Shown piece after piece: positions 36,598 to 49,047 of a DNA stretch of 64,000 nt; the first letter of the stretch is position 1; each line of letters opens with the position of its first letter. Origin of the DNA: Leptasterias polaris. Lineage: Eukaryota; Echinodermata; Asteroidea; Forcipulatida; Asteriidae. Both the position numbers and the translations under genes were made by a program. The notes under the pieces are model-generated. The model saw only the letters and a list, made by a program, of their open reading frames with translations, had not been told where the DNA came from and ran no database searches. The DNA is taken from assembly GCA_037783415.1 (NCBI GenBank), contig JAZGTN010000013.1:620001-684000 (forward strand), written 5' to 3'.

Positions 36598-36822
36598 ACA
36601 TGACGAACATGGACTTTCCAAATTATTATTTCTCAAGCAAAAAGGATCTGGCAGAATTTGATCCACAGATGACGGTTGTCGTTTAAAAGAAAAAACCCCA
36701 CACAAACCAACCCATGACACAATTAGGCCGGCATTTCCTTGCGTTTTTATGAACCCAATAATGTAGGCCTATATGATATTGCTTGAGTTGATTCAAGGTT
36801 GACGAGAAAAAAACGGTTTAAA

Positions 36823-36894
36823 AGGCACGAGGGGGATTCGAACCCTCGATCTTCTGTTTACGAGACAGACGCCTTACCACTAGGCCATCGCGCC
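36823..36894 (-). tRNA. tRNA-Thr(CGT) copy 6
   Basis: Spacer type A3. A7 as in copies 1 and 14, plus a T-stem change on the 3' side (CCCCC for CCCTC). It is the last copy before the DIRS-like insertion. Confidence 0.78.
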
Positions 36895-37799
36895 ACATGA
36901 TGAGTGTGGACTGCCCCAATTATTAATTTTCTTAAGCAAAAAGAATCTGGCACAGTGTTTGATCCACAGATATGACGGTTGTCGTTTAAAAGAAATAACC
37001 CACACAAACCAACCCATGACACAATTAGGCTGGCATTTCCTTGCGTTTTTATGAACTATTTGCTTCGCTGTCGGCGTAGAGGGCGAATGATTAAATATCA
37101 GTCGCGATTCTGGCAAGACCACAGCTGGGTGCTCGATAGATCTGTCTCCGGGTTACATAGGATCTCCGGGAAGTTAGAGGGTTTTGGCGGTCAGTTTTAA
37201 ATAACACGTTGGTGAGATATCCTTTTGCTATTTCCGCTTTTAGCCGGGTCTATCAGGATAAAGGTATGTTCAGTTCTACTGCCTTAATTATGTTGTCTTA
37301 GATAAGAAGAGCATTGTGGATGATGTGAATCAAGGCGCCATTTAATAACGAATGCACAAATTATGGGTACGTAGAAACTTGGAATGAGAGACCGGCTAGT
37401 CCGTATGTTTAGTTTATCTCGTATAATAGTTGGTTATGATTCCGGTAATGGAGATCCTATAGACGCCTTCATGTTAATGCAGGGCGTTTGGTATTGCATA
37501 GCATCGACATCGCCATCCACACGCAGGCCATACTCAACAATCGTGATAAAAGGCCACAAAGGCCGCCTTTCAATATCCCTAGGTACCCTTCATTGCACGA
37601 AGAGAGGCCTGGCACCCTAGATTTTCATGTAAGATTTAGTCCTTATGTTGGACACCTATGTTTTCATATTAATTTCCTTGGTGCAGATCGAGTATCGGCA
37701 TTGTCATACCTAAAATCAACGCAACCCAACCACATCATTTCCATCCACGATGGGCGGGGAAGCGTTTTGCTATAGTGTAGAGAAAGGCACAAGCCTTTG

Positions 37800-40480
37800 T
37801 CCAGTCACAAAGAGGTTATGGAACATAGAATGATTTAACAAAACCTCATCAGTGTGAAGCCCGAAGGGCGTTTGAAAGGCTAAATTATTGCATGTACAGA
37901 GAGGTTGGACCTGTTGGGAAATAATTTATTTACCAACATATGTTAATTATATGCAGAGCGTTTAGGCTATTACTAGATATCTCTTATATGTGCTTGGAGC
38001 TGTTGGAAAGCTCACACAGTATTTCCTATTAGTTGCACGATTAATGTGGCACTCTTTATGTGCTGGGAGGTATCATAAAAATACAACGACCTACCAAGTA
38101 GCATAATTAGCATGATATTTGCAAAGCTAAGAAGGGCACAGGGTGTTTATTTGCAGAGTAATATTGGAAACAAAATGATTTACCCAGACCATGAATAGTG
38201 TGATACATGCAGAGCGTGGTAAGGGCGCAATATTGTTTATGTAAAGGGAGACAATGAAAATGGTATAATTCAAGGATTTTCCAAAGAGCAGGTTTAAGCA
38301 TAGAGAAAGGACCACGTTTTAGGGTGACATCTGCGGGAAAGTGGGCTTTTAAGTCATTTATGTGCCTAGGAATTTAAGTATAAACTAAATAACATGATTT
38401 GCCAATGGCATACTAAAATAGGATACCTGCAGAGCGTGGAAAGGGGGCTCGAGGTTGTTTATGTTAATAAGGGTATAATTTGGCAAAATGCATGATAATG
38501 TGATGGACAAACAAATAATAATAATAAAAGCAAAAAAGTAATAATAGTAAATAATAGTAAACACATGGTGATGCATGCAGACCAAAAGTGGCTCAAGATT
38601 GTTTTACGTAGCGATGGAGGTACAGGGTATACAATGTTTTGGAAAAAAACCACCACAAAAAACCCTGATTATGCTGGCACCTGCAGAGCGATTGAAGGCT
38701 CAAGGTGATTCACGTATTGATAGAGGTATTGGGTATACAATGTTTTGCCTAAGAACCTGATTATGCTGGCACCTGCAGAGCGATAGAAGGCTCAAGGTGA
38801 TTTACGTAGCGAGAATTTGGGTATACAATGTTTTGATAAAGAACCTGATTATGCTGGCACCTGCAGAGCGATAAAAGGCTCAAGGTGATTCACGTATTGA
38901 TAGAGGTATTGGGTATACAATGTTTTGCCTAAGAACCTGATTATGCTGGCACCTGCAGAGCGATAGAAGGCTCAAGGTGATTTACGTAGCGAGAATTTGG
39001 GTATACAATGTTTTGATAAAGAACCTGCGCTGGCACCTGCAGAGCGATAAAAGGCTCAAGGTGATTCACGTATTGATAGAGGTATTGGGTATACAATGTT
39101 TTGCCTAAGAACCTGATTATGCTGGCACCTGCAGAGCGATAGAAGGCTCAAGGTGATTTACGTAGCGAAAATTTTGGTATATATAATGTTTTGATAAAGA
39201 ACCCGATTATGCTGGCACCTGCAGAGCGATAGAAGGCTCAAGGTGATTTACGTAGCGAGAATTTGGGTATATATAATGTTTTGATAAAGAACCTGATTAT
39301 GCTGGCACCTGCAGAGCGATTGAAGGCTCAAGATGATTAACGTATTGATAGAGGTATTGGGTATACAATGTTTTGCCTAAGAACCTGATTATGCTGGCAC
39401 CTGCAGAGCGATAGAAGGCTCAAGGTGATTTACGTAGCGAGAATTTTGGTATATATAATGTTTTGATAAAGAACCCGATTATGCTGGCACCTGCAGAGCG
39501 ATAGAAGGCTCAAGGTGATTTACGTAGCGAGAATTTGGGTATATATAATGTTTTGATAAAGAACCTGATTATGCTGGCACCTGCAGAGCGATAAAAGGCT
39601 CAAGGTGATTCACGTATTGATAGAGGTATTGGGTATACAATGTTTTGCCTAAGAACCTGATTATGCTGGCACCTGCAGAGCGATAAAAGGCTCAAGGTGA
39701 TATATGTACTGGGGTAGAGGTATGGCAGATGGAATGTTTTGACAAAGAGCATGATTACGCTGGCACAGCGGAGCGTAAAAAGGCTCAAGGCTTTATGTTC
39801 AGTGAGATGTTTTGGCGATACAATGATTTGAAAAAGAGCGTGATTTTGCTGGCACCTGCAGAGCGATAAAAGGCTCAAAGTGATATATGTACTGAGGGAG
39901 AGATATGGGAGATGCATTGATTTGATTATTATGCTGGCACCTGCAGAGCGACAAAAGGCTCAAGGTGATTTATATACAGGAAGAGGTTTCTTGAGATGCA
40001 ATGATTTGACGAAGAGCTTGATTATGCTCATACCTGCAGAGCGACAAAAGGCTCAAGGTGATTTATGTTCAGGGAGGGGCTTTGGAGATGGAATGTTTTG
40101 ACAAAGAGCATGATTACGCTGGCACTGCGGAGCATGATTACGCTGGCACTGCGGAGCGTAAAAAGGCTCAAGGCTTTATGTTCAGTGAGATGTTTTGGCG
40201 ATACAGTGATTTGAAAAAGAGCGTGATTTTGCTGGCACCCGCAGAGCTAAAAGGGCTCAAGGTTGTTTTATGTAGTGAGAGAGTTACTGGGTATACAGTG
40301 ATTTAACAAAAAGCAGGTTTATGGCATCACCTGCAGAATTATATAAATTTCAAGGTAATTTTATGTTAGGGCGAAGTATTGGAATCATCATGTTTTGGCA
40401 AAGAACATGATTAAGGTGTCAGCTGCAGAGCGGAAGAGGGCTCAAACTTAGGTTTTCAAACACAGTGTAGCATCGAAAAA
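37800..40480. repeat. 92/88-bp satellite inside the DIRS-like element
   Basis: About 20 tandem units centred on GCTGGCACCTGCAGAGCGAT. In the core (about 38640-39720) a 92-bp form (TTCACGTATTGATAGAGG) and an 88-90-bp form (TTTACGTAGCGAGAAT) tend to alternate, giving a dimer of about 180 bp. Copies are nearly identical in the core and decay toward both ends (traces to about 37900 on the left and 40430 on the right). Confidence 0.88.
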
Positions 40481-40881
40481 TGCAATGTTTCACCAAAGAA
40501 CCCTTTTGATGCAAGAAGAATTAGATGTCCAAAGTCTAAGAAAAAGAAAAAAAGAAAAGAAAAAAAACACTTGTGGCTTTATTCTCGAGGTTGGTAATCT
40601 GATACAGGCCAGGGCACAATTCGATACGGAAGTACGTCGAAGAGGATGTGAAGGAAAAAACAGTTGTAAGTATAAAACCCCCTGTCGGAATGTACAAAAC
40701 ACGTTGAAACAAAGACTGAAGGCGTGGCAATGTATATTCATAAATCAATTACAGGGGAGGACTCCGTCAAGTGTCCTCGCTTTGCGCGTCAGCATTTGGG
40801 TTTACTTGCTCCGCCTTCGGAAGCAAATAAAGGTAGAACAATAGCACCGGGAGGACCACAAGGAACCCTTCGTCAAGCCTT

Positions 40882-41094
40882 TTGTCAAAATTGGGGTTAT
40901 GGTGGCCAGCAATACATTCAGTCTTTCCTAATGGGTTCACGGGGGCAAGATTCCGGGGCCCTTGCTTTCGGTACCAAAAGAGAGGTCATCTGGCAAGAGG
41001 ATGCAAAGAAATAATGTTAAAGCAAATTTGCATTTTTGGGGGGTGGGGGTTATGGAACTGCAGTAGGGCCACAGTATGTAACAATTTAAAATAA
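40882..41094 (+). pseudogene. DIRS-like gag remnant with zinc knuckle
   Basis: The reading frame contains GPCFRYQKRGHLARGCKE, spaced as a CCHC zinc knuckle (C-x2-C-x4-H-x4-C) but with the second Cys replaced by Tyr. Upstream sequence is poorly resolved. It would encode the nucleocapsid part of a Gag-like protein. Confidence 0.6.
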
Positions 41095-41164
41095 ACACAA
41101 TTTCATATTTGTCGGGCGTCTGCTTTACAGCAATTCCGATTTGGTTATTGGATCGGTTTAGAAG

Positions 41165-42500
41165 TTGGTTTCAGTTATGTTGCAAGGGCATGTTATTGTG
41201 TATTTCTTTGTAGGCATACTCAAAAAATGCATGGGTGTCCTAAGCACGCATACTTGGGAGTGTTCTTTGGGTCAATATTTCGATCCGGTCAAAGCACAGG
41301 CTATGACGAGAAGCAATGTTGCTCGTTCTTGGGTTGATATATCCGGTAAGCCAGCCAGTCCACCTGATGGGTCGGCTCCAAATCCCTTAGACGTGTTGAG
41401 TGGGAATTTTCTCCCGGATTTCAAGGCTCCTCGTATCCGGGACCCTTCTTTGTTTGTGGCGGGGGGCCTGACATACAGCGCTGAAGCTTGGGGAGGTGTA
41501 CTAGCAGAATGTCACGACACTGGACGGCTAGTTGGCAAGTGGCTTGGGCAAGAGGTTGACTTATTCGAATTCTTCCAACACTATCAAGGAACGTACAGGG
41601 GGAGGTCCTTTCACTCAGACTTTCCCCCCACCTGTATTTTGCCAATTTCCCGATCTGTAGAGATTTCGTTTCATTTATTAATATGACAATCGTTAGACAA
41701 ATCAAGTTAGTCAAGTTGTGTCTCCTAGATGCGTACATGCTTTGTCAATAGAGCCAAGCAAATCCAGGCTGGTCCTTTCAATGAAGGGCCCGAACCCATG
41801 GTGCTAAGAAACCCCCGTTTAACCTAGTAATTCCCCTGGGAGATAGAGCAAAATCAATTGATAACGATGGGTATTTTTCACGCACCGGTGATGCCCAGGG
41901 GTACAAGCAAGTAAATCTGTTTGAAAGGTCAAAGAAGTTTTGCGGTTTCAAATTGGCCGGGTTCTTTTTCGACATTTGGGTTCAAAGAACTGCTCTTACA
42001 TTTACACCACCATTGGTTTCTGTCGGTAAACTTGGTTAAAGAATCTGGGCGTTCACACAGAGATATGGATAGACGGCCGTTTCATTGGACAAAGTAATAA
42101 CGAGGCCGGGAAGATCACAAGTAGCTTAAAGAGTCATTCTTTATTTGCAGGTTGTTGTCACGGATGAACCGGCTTACACAAGAGCAGCAGCCAGGGCTTT
42201 ATATGCAGTCTGTTAATATGCAAATGAAACTGGGATACTTCGTAAATCTTAGCAAGAGTCAGTTGCAGCCGTCCTCAAAAATGATTCACCTAGGGCCGGG
42301 GATTTTCTCAGGAACCACGTCCTTTTGGATACCTGAAAAGATACCTGGTAGAGTGAGGGAGAGTATTTTGTCAGAGGGGACAGTCCTCCTGAAAGCGATG
42401 CAGCGTTTTGTCGGGAAATGTCAAAGCTTGGTGTTGGTTTTCCCTGCGGCTTCATTACAATGTCAGAGAAGGTTGCTCCATTCTGCATCAGCTTGATGAC
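41165..42500 (+). pseudogene. DIRS-like reverse transcriptase, broken
   Basis: Recognisable in pieces: WLGQEVDLFEFFQHYQGTYR and a following FPICRDFVSFIN stretch at the start of the domain, EIWIDGRFIG near 42060-42100 where DIRS RTs have a [Y/I]-x-D-D-R catalytic motif (second Asp replaced by Gly), then GYFVNLSKSQLQPSSKMIHL (thumb) in 42152-42496. Stops and frame changes lie between the pieces. Confidence 0.7.
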
Positions 42501-42918
42501 GTCACACCCCTTGCTCTCACAGAACCAGCGCGGGAAGAAATACTGTTTTTTGCGTTTCGTGGATTCCTTTTCAGAACCAGTTCCTTGGAGGCAGGAGAAG
42601 CATGTGAGTTTGCGCTTGTGTTCAGATGCATCTGGTTACAGATGGGGAGGCGTAATGGTTCGCCATGCGGGTAAAATCACATTCGGAGATTTTGGGTCGC
42701 GCATAGGGGACATATGCTACAAGGAGGCCTTCGCTCTATATTTTGTCTTGTTGTCGGCAATTGGCCACCTGTGGGACCAGAGAGTGAAGGTGCAGGTTGA
42801 CTCCCAAGGCTTGTATTGGGCATGGACGGGTTTGAAAGCGAGGTCGCTTGCGATAACACAGATTTTGAAGCTCATTATTCGCTCTGACCTTGGAGGCAAA
42901 TTTCGCATTGCAGCTTGA
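42418..42918 (+). pseudogene. DIRS-like RNase H domain
   Basis: This 166-codon frame overlaps the RT end in another frame. It contains LCSDASGYRWGG (first catalytic Asp), CYKEAFAL (Glu) and VQVDSQGL (second Asp), the pattern of retroelement RNase H. The frame ends at a stop at 42916-42918. Confidence 0.7.
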
Positions 42919-44007
42919 ATGGGTAGCTTCAAGCGGAAACTTGGCTATGATCCATCAAGAGAAATATCATTTGCTGATTCCAGGCCGCCTGTGTCTCTCT
43001 CTGGATGTGTATTACGAAAGAGCGTTCCGGTTTGTGCAGGGTTTACATTTGACCTAATGGCTCTGCCTGCCCTTGAATGTCCCAAAAGGAAACGATGGAA
43101 AACCACTGAAATTCTTTTCCAGATACCCAGTTCCAGGGTCTGCAGGGGTTATAATGTATTGCACAGGAGTACCCGCGTGGAGAGCTCTTGTATGTACATG
43201 TATTTCCTCCCTTTGTGTTGATCCCGGCTGTCATCGGGCTTTTCTGTAAATCGGGAGACGTGACAGTGACTATGGTGGTGCCGAAGTATCCCCACCCGAG
43301 ATCTTGGTAGCCGAAGTTAAAGTCCTTTCACGGCCAGTCGCTACGCTTGACCGAGCATGGCCAAGTCGGTGCTCTTGAGTTCACGTCATGGCTATGTCAA
43401 ATCCACCAGTGCCCTTCCCTTCGAGCTATGGGTTTTTAAGTGACACTTCACTGGCAGCAGGCAGAATGATGTTTAAAGGGGTTGCCCCCACCCCTACTCG
43501 TCCTACTCGTCGCAGATTCCATATTTAGGGGACTGCAGGGTTTTGGCTGGCCTTCGTCTATGAGAATTAGAGCATTGGTGAAAGGAGATTCAAAGATGGA
43601 TGTCCTGTGCAGAGAGTTGGCTGACGACTTTAGTAGGCGTGACGTCTGCGAGCCCGGAGTGTCAGAGCTATTGAGGGTTTTGGGTTTTTTGGAGCAGCTT
43701 CGAAACATGTGAATTTGTAATGTCATCAGTATATGTTCAACACGTTTGACTTCTGTCAACCGGGATGTAGCAAATGTCAACACGAAATTGAGGCAACAGT
43801 GTGATGAGGCAGGTTGGAATTATTTCTCCAACGACTACATCGGGCAACATGATCTGAGAGATGATGTTCACCTGACGAACTGGGGCTAGCTTAAGTTACG
43901 CCGGAAGCTCCAAAGGATGTTCAGGGAGGTTTTAAGCCGGCGCGTTGGTGTGTACAAATCAAATGGTAGCCAATTGTAGTGGATTCAAGCATTAGTTTCT
44001 TAATCGG

Positions 44008-45239
44008 TTGACAACTTATAGTTCTCTTTCCTTTATTTTGAAGCTCCTTCACGTAACGATGAGGTTTCGTGAGCTGGACGAACGTTCAGACAGGACAGCC
44101 TATATTAAACAGAAAAGAAACCTTGTGAGGTATTTTGAAGTTTTTCTGAGGGAGAATCAAGGGACAGGTTACTGCGCCGAAGGTGCGGATGCAGATACAG
44201 CAACGCCTAACGATATGGTAGCATTTCTAATTGATAGAGAGGTCAGAGGTAGAACTCGAGTCCATATCATCGGCGGCCCGAATTTGGGAGAGCATGGAGT
44301 GTTTGATTGTAAATGCCAGCGGTGCCTTGCGGTGGAAACCGTCGACTCTTACGTTGGGCAACTCAGGGTGTACTTCAATGTGCTGGGCAGGACGCAACCA
44401 GTGGCGACAGGGTCAACTCTGGGGAAACCCCTGCTTCTCCTTCCGAGTCCGAAGGTATCTCAAAGCCATCCGTCTAGAACAGGCAGAGGCGCATGTCACT
44501 CCCCACCAGGCGGTTCCTATATGCTCCAACAAAATAAGACGGTTAGCAGGCGAGATAAAGGAAGCGGCTTCAGAAAGTTGTCAGCAACGCTTCTTTCTTA
44601 ATACCACGTTTATCCTCTACCGAGAGTTGGCCTTTTTCCTGTGTTTTTGTTGGGCCGGCGACCGTGCAGCTGACTTGAGAGTTGAAGGGAAGGACCTCCT
44701 GTTCAACCAAACGATTGGCAAGACTATTCGGGAAAACAGTTCATCACTGATTATCATACCGAAGTGAGATGAGGGAGAGATGAATCCAGCAAAGGCAGTT
44801 AAAGATAGGGTCGATTTTGCAGCGGAGTCGGGTGTAAATCTAGCAGATGGGTATCTTTTCAGACCCACCACCGTGAACCGGAAATCCATAGCCAACAGAC
44901 TTTTGCCGTAAGTAACCGTCTGGAAGTCTACTTTGCAGCTTCCGAAGACCAAAACGATCTCAACCTCAGGCCGCACGGAAGCAGAGCCGGAGTGGAAGCA
45001 GAGCCGGAGTGGCAGCTACCTTGCGGATTTTGGGGGCAACCGAACAGCAGGTCATGGACCATTGCAGGTGGGCAACTCAGAAGACATTTAAACACTATAC
45101 CGAGGTCGAGAAGGTTTCGCGAATGCGAGGCATAGTGCAAATGCTCCGGGATGCGGTGACAGGGAAAGGCGAGAACCCTCCGGCTTCCGATCTGACGTGG
45201 TTTTTACCGCGTTCTGAACTCGAACTTCAGGGCTGCTAG
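44008..45239 (+). pseudogene. DIRS-like tyrosine recombinase, frameshifted
   Basis: The N-terminal SAM-like part lies in frame 1 (RTAYIKQKRNLVRYFEVFLR). The catalytic domain starts in frame 2 with AGDRAADL (first catalytic Arg) and ends in frame 3 with GATEQQVMDHCRWATQKTFK followed by HY, which holds the late His/Trp and the Tyr nucleophile. The H-x-x-R motif (HGSR) is at 44974-44985. In-frame stops (44765 and about 44910) and a 17-bp duplication break it. Confidence 0.82.
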
Positions 45240-45605
45240 GGCTTTTCCGTGTTCAGAGAGTAATGCAATACTTGGTTCACAAAAGCTTCGCATCAAGCCC
45301 GCATTTTGATTCACTTTGTCTCTATGTCTTAATGTGCCTGCTTTCTGGTCTTTGGTAAGGGTTGGGTGAGATATGGGGTAGTTTAACTATAAGGGAGTTT
45401 TGTCAGCCTGATCAAGGGGATGGTGCCGGGAGCTCGGAAGGAAAACCCTTTTCGCCCATACCTAAGACAATGTAGAATCTTGAGCACTGTGCGATGGCAG
45501 CGATGCAAATAGTTTACTCTTTTTAGGTCTAGGCCTACCCAATAATGTAGGCCTATATGATATTGCTTGAGTGGATTCGCGGATGACGCAGATAAAAGGT
45601 TTAAA

Positions 45606-45677
45606 AGGCACGAGAGGGATTCGAACCCTCGATCTTCTGTTTACGAGACAGACGCCTTACCACTAGGCCACCGCGCC
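45606..45677 (-). tRNA. tRNA-Thr(CGT) copy 7
   Basis: Exact consensus, spacer A1. It is the first copy after the DIRS-like insertion. Confidence 0.93.
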
Positions 45678-45922
45678 ACATGACGAACATGGACTGCCCC
45701 AATTATCAATTTTCTCAAGCAAAAAGGATCTGGCAGAGTTTGATCCACAGATATGACGGTTGTCGTTTAAAAGAAAAAACCAACCCATGACACACTGCAT
45801 AGGCCGGCATTTCCTTGCGTTTTATGAACTCTTTCATTAGGCCTAGGCCTACCCAATAATGTAGGACTATAATATGATATTGCTTGAGTTGATTCGCGGA
45901 TGACGCAGATAAAAGGTTTAAA

Positions 45923-45994
45923 AGGCACGAGAGGGATTCGAACCCTCGATCTTCTGTTTACGAGACAGACGCCTTACCACTAGGCCACCGCGCC
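45923..45994 (-). tRNA. tRNA-Thr(CGT) copy 8
   Basis: Exact consensus, spacer A1. Confidence 0.93.
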
Positions 45995-46234
45995 ACATGA
46001 CGAATAGGACTGCCCCAACTATTAATTTTCTCGAGCAAAAAGGATCTGGCAGAGTTTGATCAACAGAAATGACGGTCGAGGTTTAAAATCAGAATATCAA
46101 TCAAACAAACCTAAAACACCGTTTTGGGGGCCTACCCTGCGTTTTTATATGGACTCTTTCCTCGACAATGTATATAAGCCCTATGTAAACACATGATTCA
46201 GTTGATTCTAGGATCACGCATGTAAAAGTACAAA

Positions 46235-46306
46235 AGGCACGAGAGGGATTCGAACCCTCGATCTTCTGTTTACGAGACAGACGCCTTACCACTAGGCCAC
46301 CGCGCC
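46235..46306 (-). tRNA. tRNA-Thr(CGT) copy 9
   Basis: Exact consensus, spacer B. Confidence 0.93.
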
Positions 46307-46543
46307 ACATGATGGGTGTGGACTGCCCCAATTATTAATTTTCTTAATAAAAAGGGATTTGGCACTGTAATTGATACATAGATAAGACGGTCGGCGTTTA
46401 AAAGAAAAAACCAACCCATGACACAATTAGGCCGGCACATCCTTGCGTTTTATGAACTCTTTTTAGACCTAGGCCTACCCAATAATGTAGGTCTATGATA
46501 CTACTTGAGTTGATTCGCGGATGACGCAGATAAAAGGGGGAAA

Positions 46544-46615
46544 AGGCACGAGAGGGATTCGAACTCTCGATCTTCTGTTTACGAGACAGACGCCTTACCA
46601 CTAGGCCACCGCGCC
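46544..46615 (-). tRNA. tRNA-Thr(CGT) copy 10
   Basis: Spacer A2 with the linked A52 variant. Confidence 0.75.
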
Positions 46616-46864
46616 ACATGACGAACATGGACTGCCCCAATTATTAATTTTCTCAAGCAAAAAGGATCTGGCAGAGTTTGATCCACAGATATGACGGTTG
46701 TCGTTTAAAAGAAAAAACCCCACACAAACCAACCCATGACACAATTAGGCCGGCATTTCCTTGCGTTTTTATGAACTCTTTTTAGGCCTAGACCTACCCA
46801 ATAATGTAGGCCTATATGATATTGCTTGAGTTGATTCGCGGATGACGCAGATAAAAGGTTTAAA

Positions 46865-46936
46865 AGGCACGAGAGGGATTCGAACCCTCGATCTTCTGTT
46901 TACGAGACAGACGCCTTACCACTAGGCCACCGCGCC
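46865..46936 (-). tRNA. tRNA-Thr(CGT) copy 11
   Basis: Exact consensus, spacer A1. The LINE-bearing MITE lies to its right. Confidence 0.93.
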
Positions 46937-47208
46937 ACATGACGAATAGGACTGCCCCAACTATTAATTTTCTTAATAAAAAGGGATCTGGCACTGTAAT
47001 TGATACACAGATAAGACGGTCGGCGTTTAGAAGAAAAATAAACACACAAACCAACCCATGACACAATAGACACAATCGGCGACTGCAGCACGTGACCCAT
47101 AGTGGGTATGCCATGTAAGCAAACCAAGCAAGCAACGCACAGTGTGAATTGAAACGCATGGCTGCTTCCGAGTGCTACTGTCGTAAAGCGGCAAGCAGCA
47201 ATGCTTTT

Positions 47209-49047
47209 TTTTATGATGACAGAAACATTTATTTCATACCGTCTCAACAAATACAATACATTGTAGAAATCAAATAATTAATCAATATTTTTACATTATA
47301 TGATTAAACTGAAAATTTAAATACATGAGACAATATGTAGGAATAAAGTGAAGTAAACAATATTACTTTTGTACTTTTCCCTATTTGACAGACAAAACAG
47401 ACAAACACATACAGATAGGCTGACAGCCGAGACCAAACAAACATGACCGAATAAAATATTATGAATCTACGATGACATTACAAATATGTATCTAACAGGT
47501 AGTTTTTAAGTTTTCTAGAAAATGTATTAATTGAAGCAGGTTGCTTAACATGTATATGAAGGCTATTCCAATATTCTGTTCCACGTTGTATAACACTGTT
47601 TTTGTGAATGGAAGTTCTGCTATAATTGACATAAAAATCCCCTTTCAATGCTTTACGAGTGCCATAAGAATGTATTGATGAAGATAAAGTAAACATTTCA
47701 TTAAAACTGTTTGGTAAGAGGCCGTATTTGTATTTGAACATGAATTTACCCAAATTGAGACTATACAGATCATTAAACTTTAGCACTTTAAGTTTGGCAA
47801 ATAAAGGAGCAGAATGAGATAGATAACTTGCTTTTGTGATAGTTCGAACGGCTTTCTTTTGCAATAGAAAAAGTTTGTTACATTGTGCATTTCCGTGACC
47901 CCAAGATAGTATTGCGTAATTCAAATATGAAAGGATGAATGAATTGTACAATGTTAAAAGAATTTTTTCTGACAGAAAACATTTTAATCTGTTCATAATA
48001 CCAACCATTTTTGAGATTTTAGTGGATAAAACATCTATGTGTTTTTTCCAAGTTAAATTCTCATCAATATAAATACCTAAAAATGTTGAACTCCTTGTTT
48101 GGTTTAAAACACTGCCATTTAAGCAGAGAGGTACATTGCGCACATATTTGTTTTGCCTAGCACAAAAAATTATATAATTTGTTTTAAGAACATTAATTGA
48201 TAGTTTGTTTGCTAGAAGCCAGTTACTTATTTTAACAAGCTCTACGTTGAGGTTTTGTATAGCAATGTCAACATTTTGGTGATTATATAAAAGGCTTGTA
48301 TCATCTGCAAACATACAAAAAGAGATCAGACTAGACGAATTACATATATCATTTATATAGATAATGAACAACAGAGGACCTAATACTGAACCTTGAGGAA
48401 CTCCACAAGAAATATATTTATCGGATGAATGTCTAGAATTATGCGAGACAAATTGCTTTCTATGTGTTAAATAGCTCTTAAACCATTCCAGGGCCAACCC
48501 ACGAATACCAATTTTCTCTAACTTGGTAATAAGAATGTCATGGTTAACAGTGTCGAATGCTTTGGACAGGTCAAGAAAAATACCAATTGAAAATTGTTTA
48601 TTATCAATAGCGTTAATAATTTTATCTAACATACTTGTAATAGCTAGCTCAGTGGATCGTTGTGCTCTAAAGCCATATTGGGATTCTGTGAGCAGGCCAT
48701 GCTTGTTAATAAAACAAATTAGTCGCTTGTATACCAATTTCTCAAATATTTTAGAAAATACAGAAAGTAGTGATATAGGTCTATAATTACCGAGGTCGTG
48801 TTTACAACCTTTTTTATATACAGGAACTACTTTAGCTATTTTTAGACTGTCGGGAAAGACTCCAGTGGTGAATGACTTGTTAAAGAGCAGCATCAATGGC
48901 TTGGCCAAAGCATTCTTTGCTTCCTTTATGACAAATGAACCTATACCGTCACTACCTGGGGCTTTACCAGAGGGAAGTTTAGATATAACAATAGTAATTT
49001 CTGCTTCAGTGATTGGAGTCAGGTATAATGAATGAGGACATCTGTCT
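47209..49047 (-). mobile_element. 5'-truncated CR1/Jockey-group LINE
   Basis: Flanked by a 5-bp target duplication CTTTT (47204-47208 and 49048-49052). The 3' end is at the left with a short A run on the - strand. It carries one open RT frame and about 270 bp of 3' UTR. The 5' end is cut within the coding region, as expected from incomplete target-primed reverse transcription. Confidence 0.88.
47478..49047 (-). CDS. LINE reverse transcriptase (5'-truncated ORF2)
   Basis: Open from the truncated 5' end to a stop at 47478, with an internal Met at 48908 giving 476 aa. The upstream part includes SGKAPGSDGIG. RT motifs in order: YRPISLLSVFSKIFE, FLDLSKAFDTVNHDIL (first catalytic Asp), GVPQGSVLGPLLFIIYINDI, FADDTSLLY (catalytic Asp pair), then the thumb and a C-terminal RGTEYWNSL. 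No frameshift is seen, so the insertion is fairly young. The endonuclease domain is missing, so the copy is not autonomous. Clade is uncertain (CR1/Jockey group; Daphne- or Crack-like are possibilities). Confidence 0.88.

Larger units (their letters stand above)
37054..45514 (+). mobile_element. DIRS-like tyrosine-recombinase retrotransposon, decayed, 8.46 kb
   Basis: It interrupts an array spacer precisely: TTTATG on the left and ACTCTTTTTAGG on the right rejoin to the intact spacer, without target-site duplication. The ends form an inverted repeat (AACTATTTGCTTCGCTGTC on the left; AACTATTTGCATCGCTGCC as reverse complement of the right; 17/19 match). Order on the + strand: internal satellite, gag-like zinc knuckle (40949-41013), RT (about 41165-42500), RNase H (42418-42918), tyrosine recombinase (44008-45239). 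This order, the inverted termini and the lack of target duplication are the known hallmarks of DIRS elements. Frameshifts and stops in every domain mean it is dead. Confidence 0.85.

Noticed and set aside
38640..40480. The 92/88-bp repeats as a CRISPR array
   Set aside because: The repeats are continuous similar units without unique spacers, in an animal genome and inside a retroelement.
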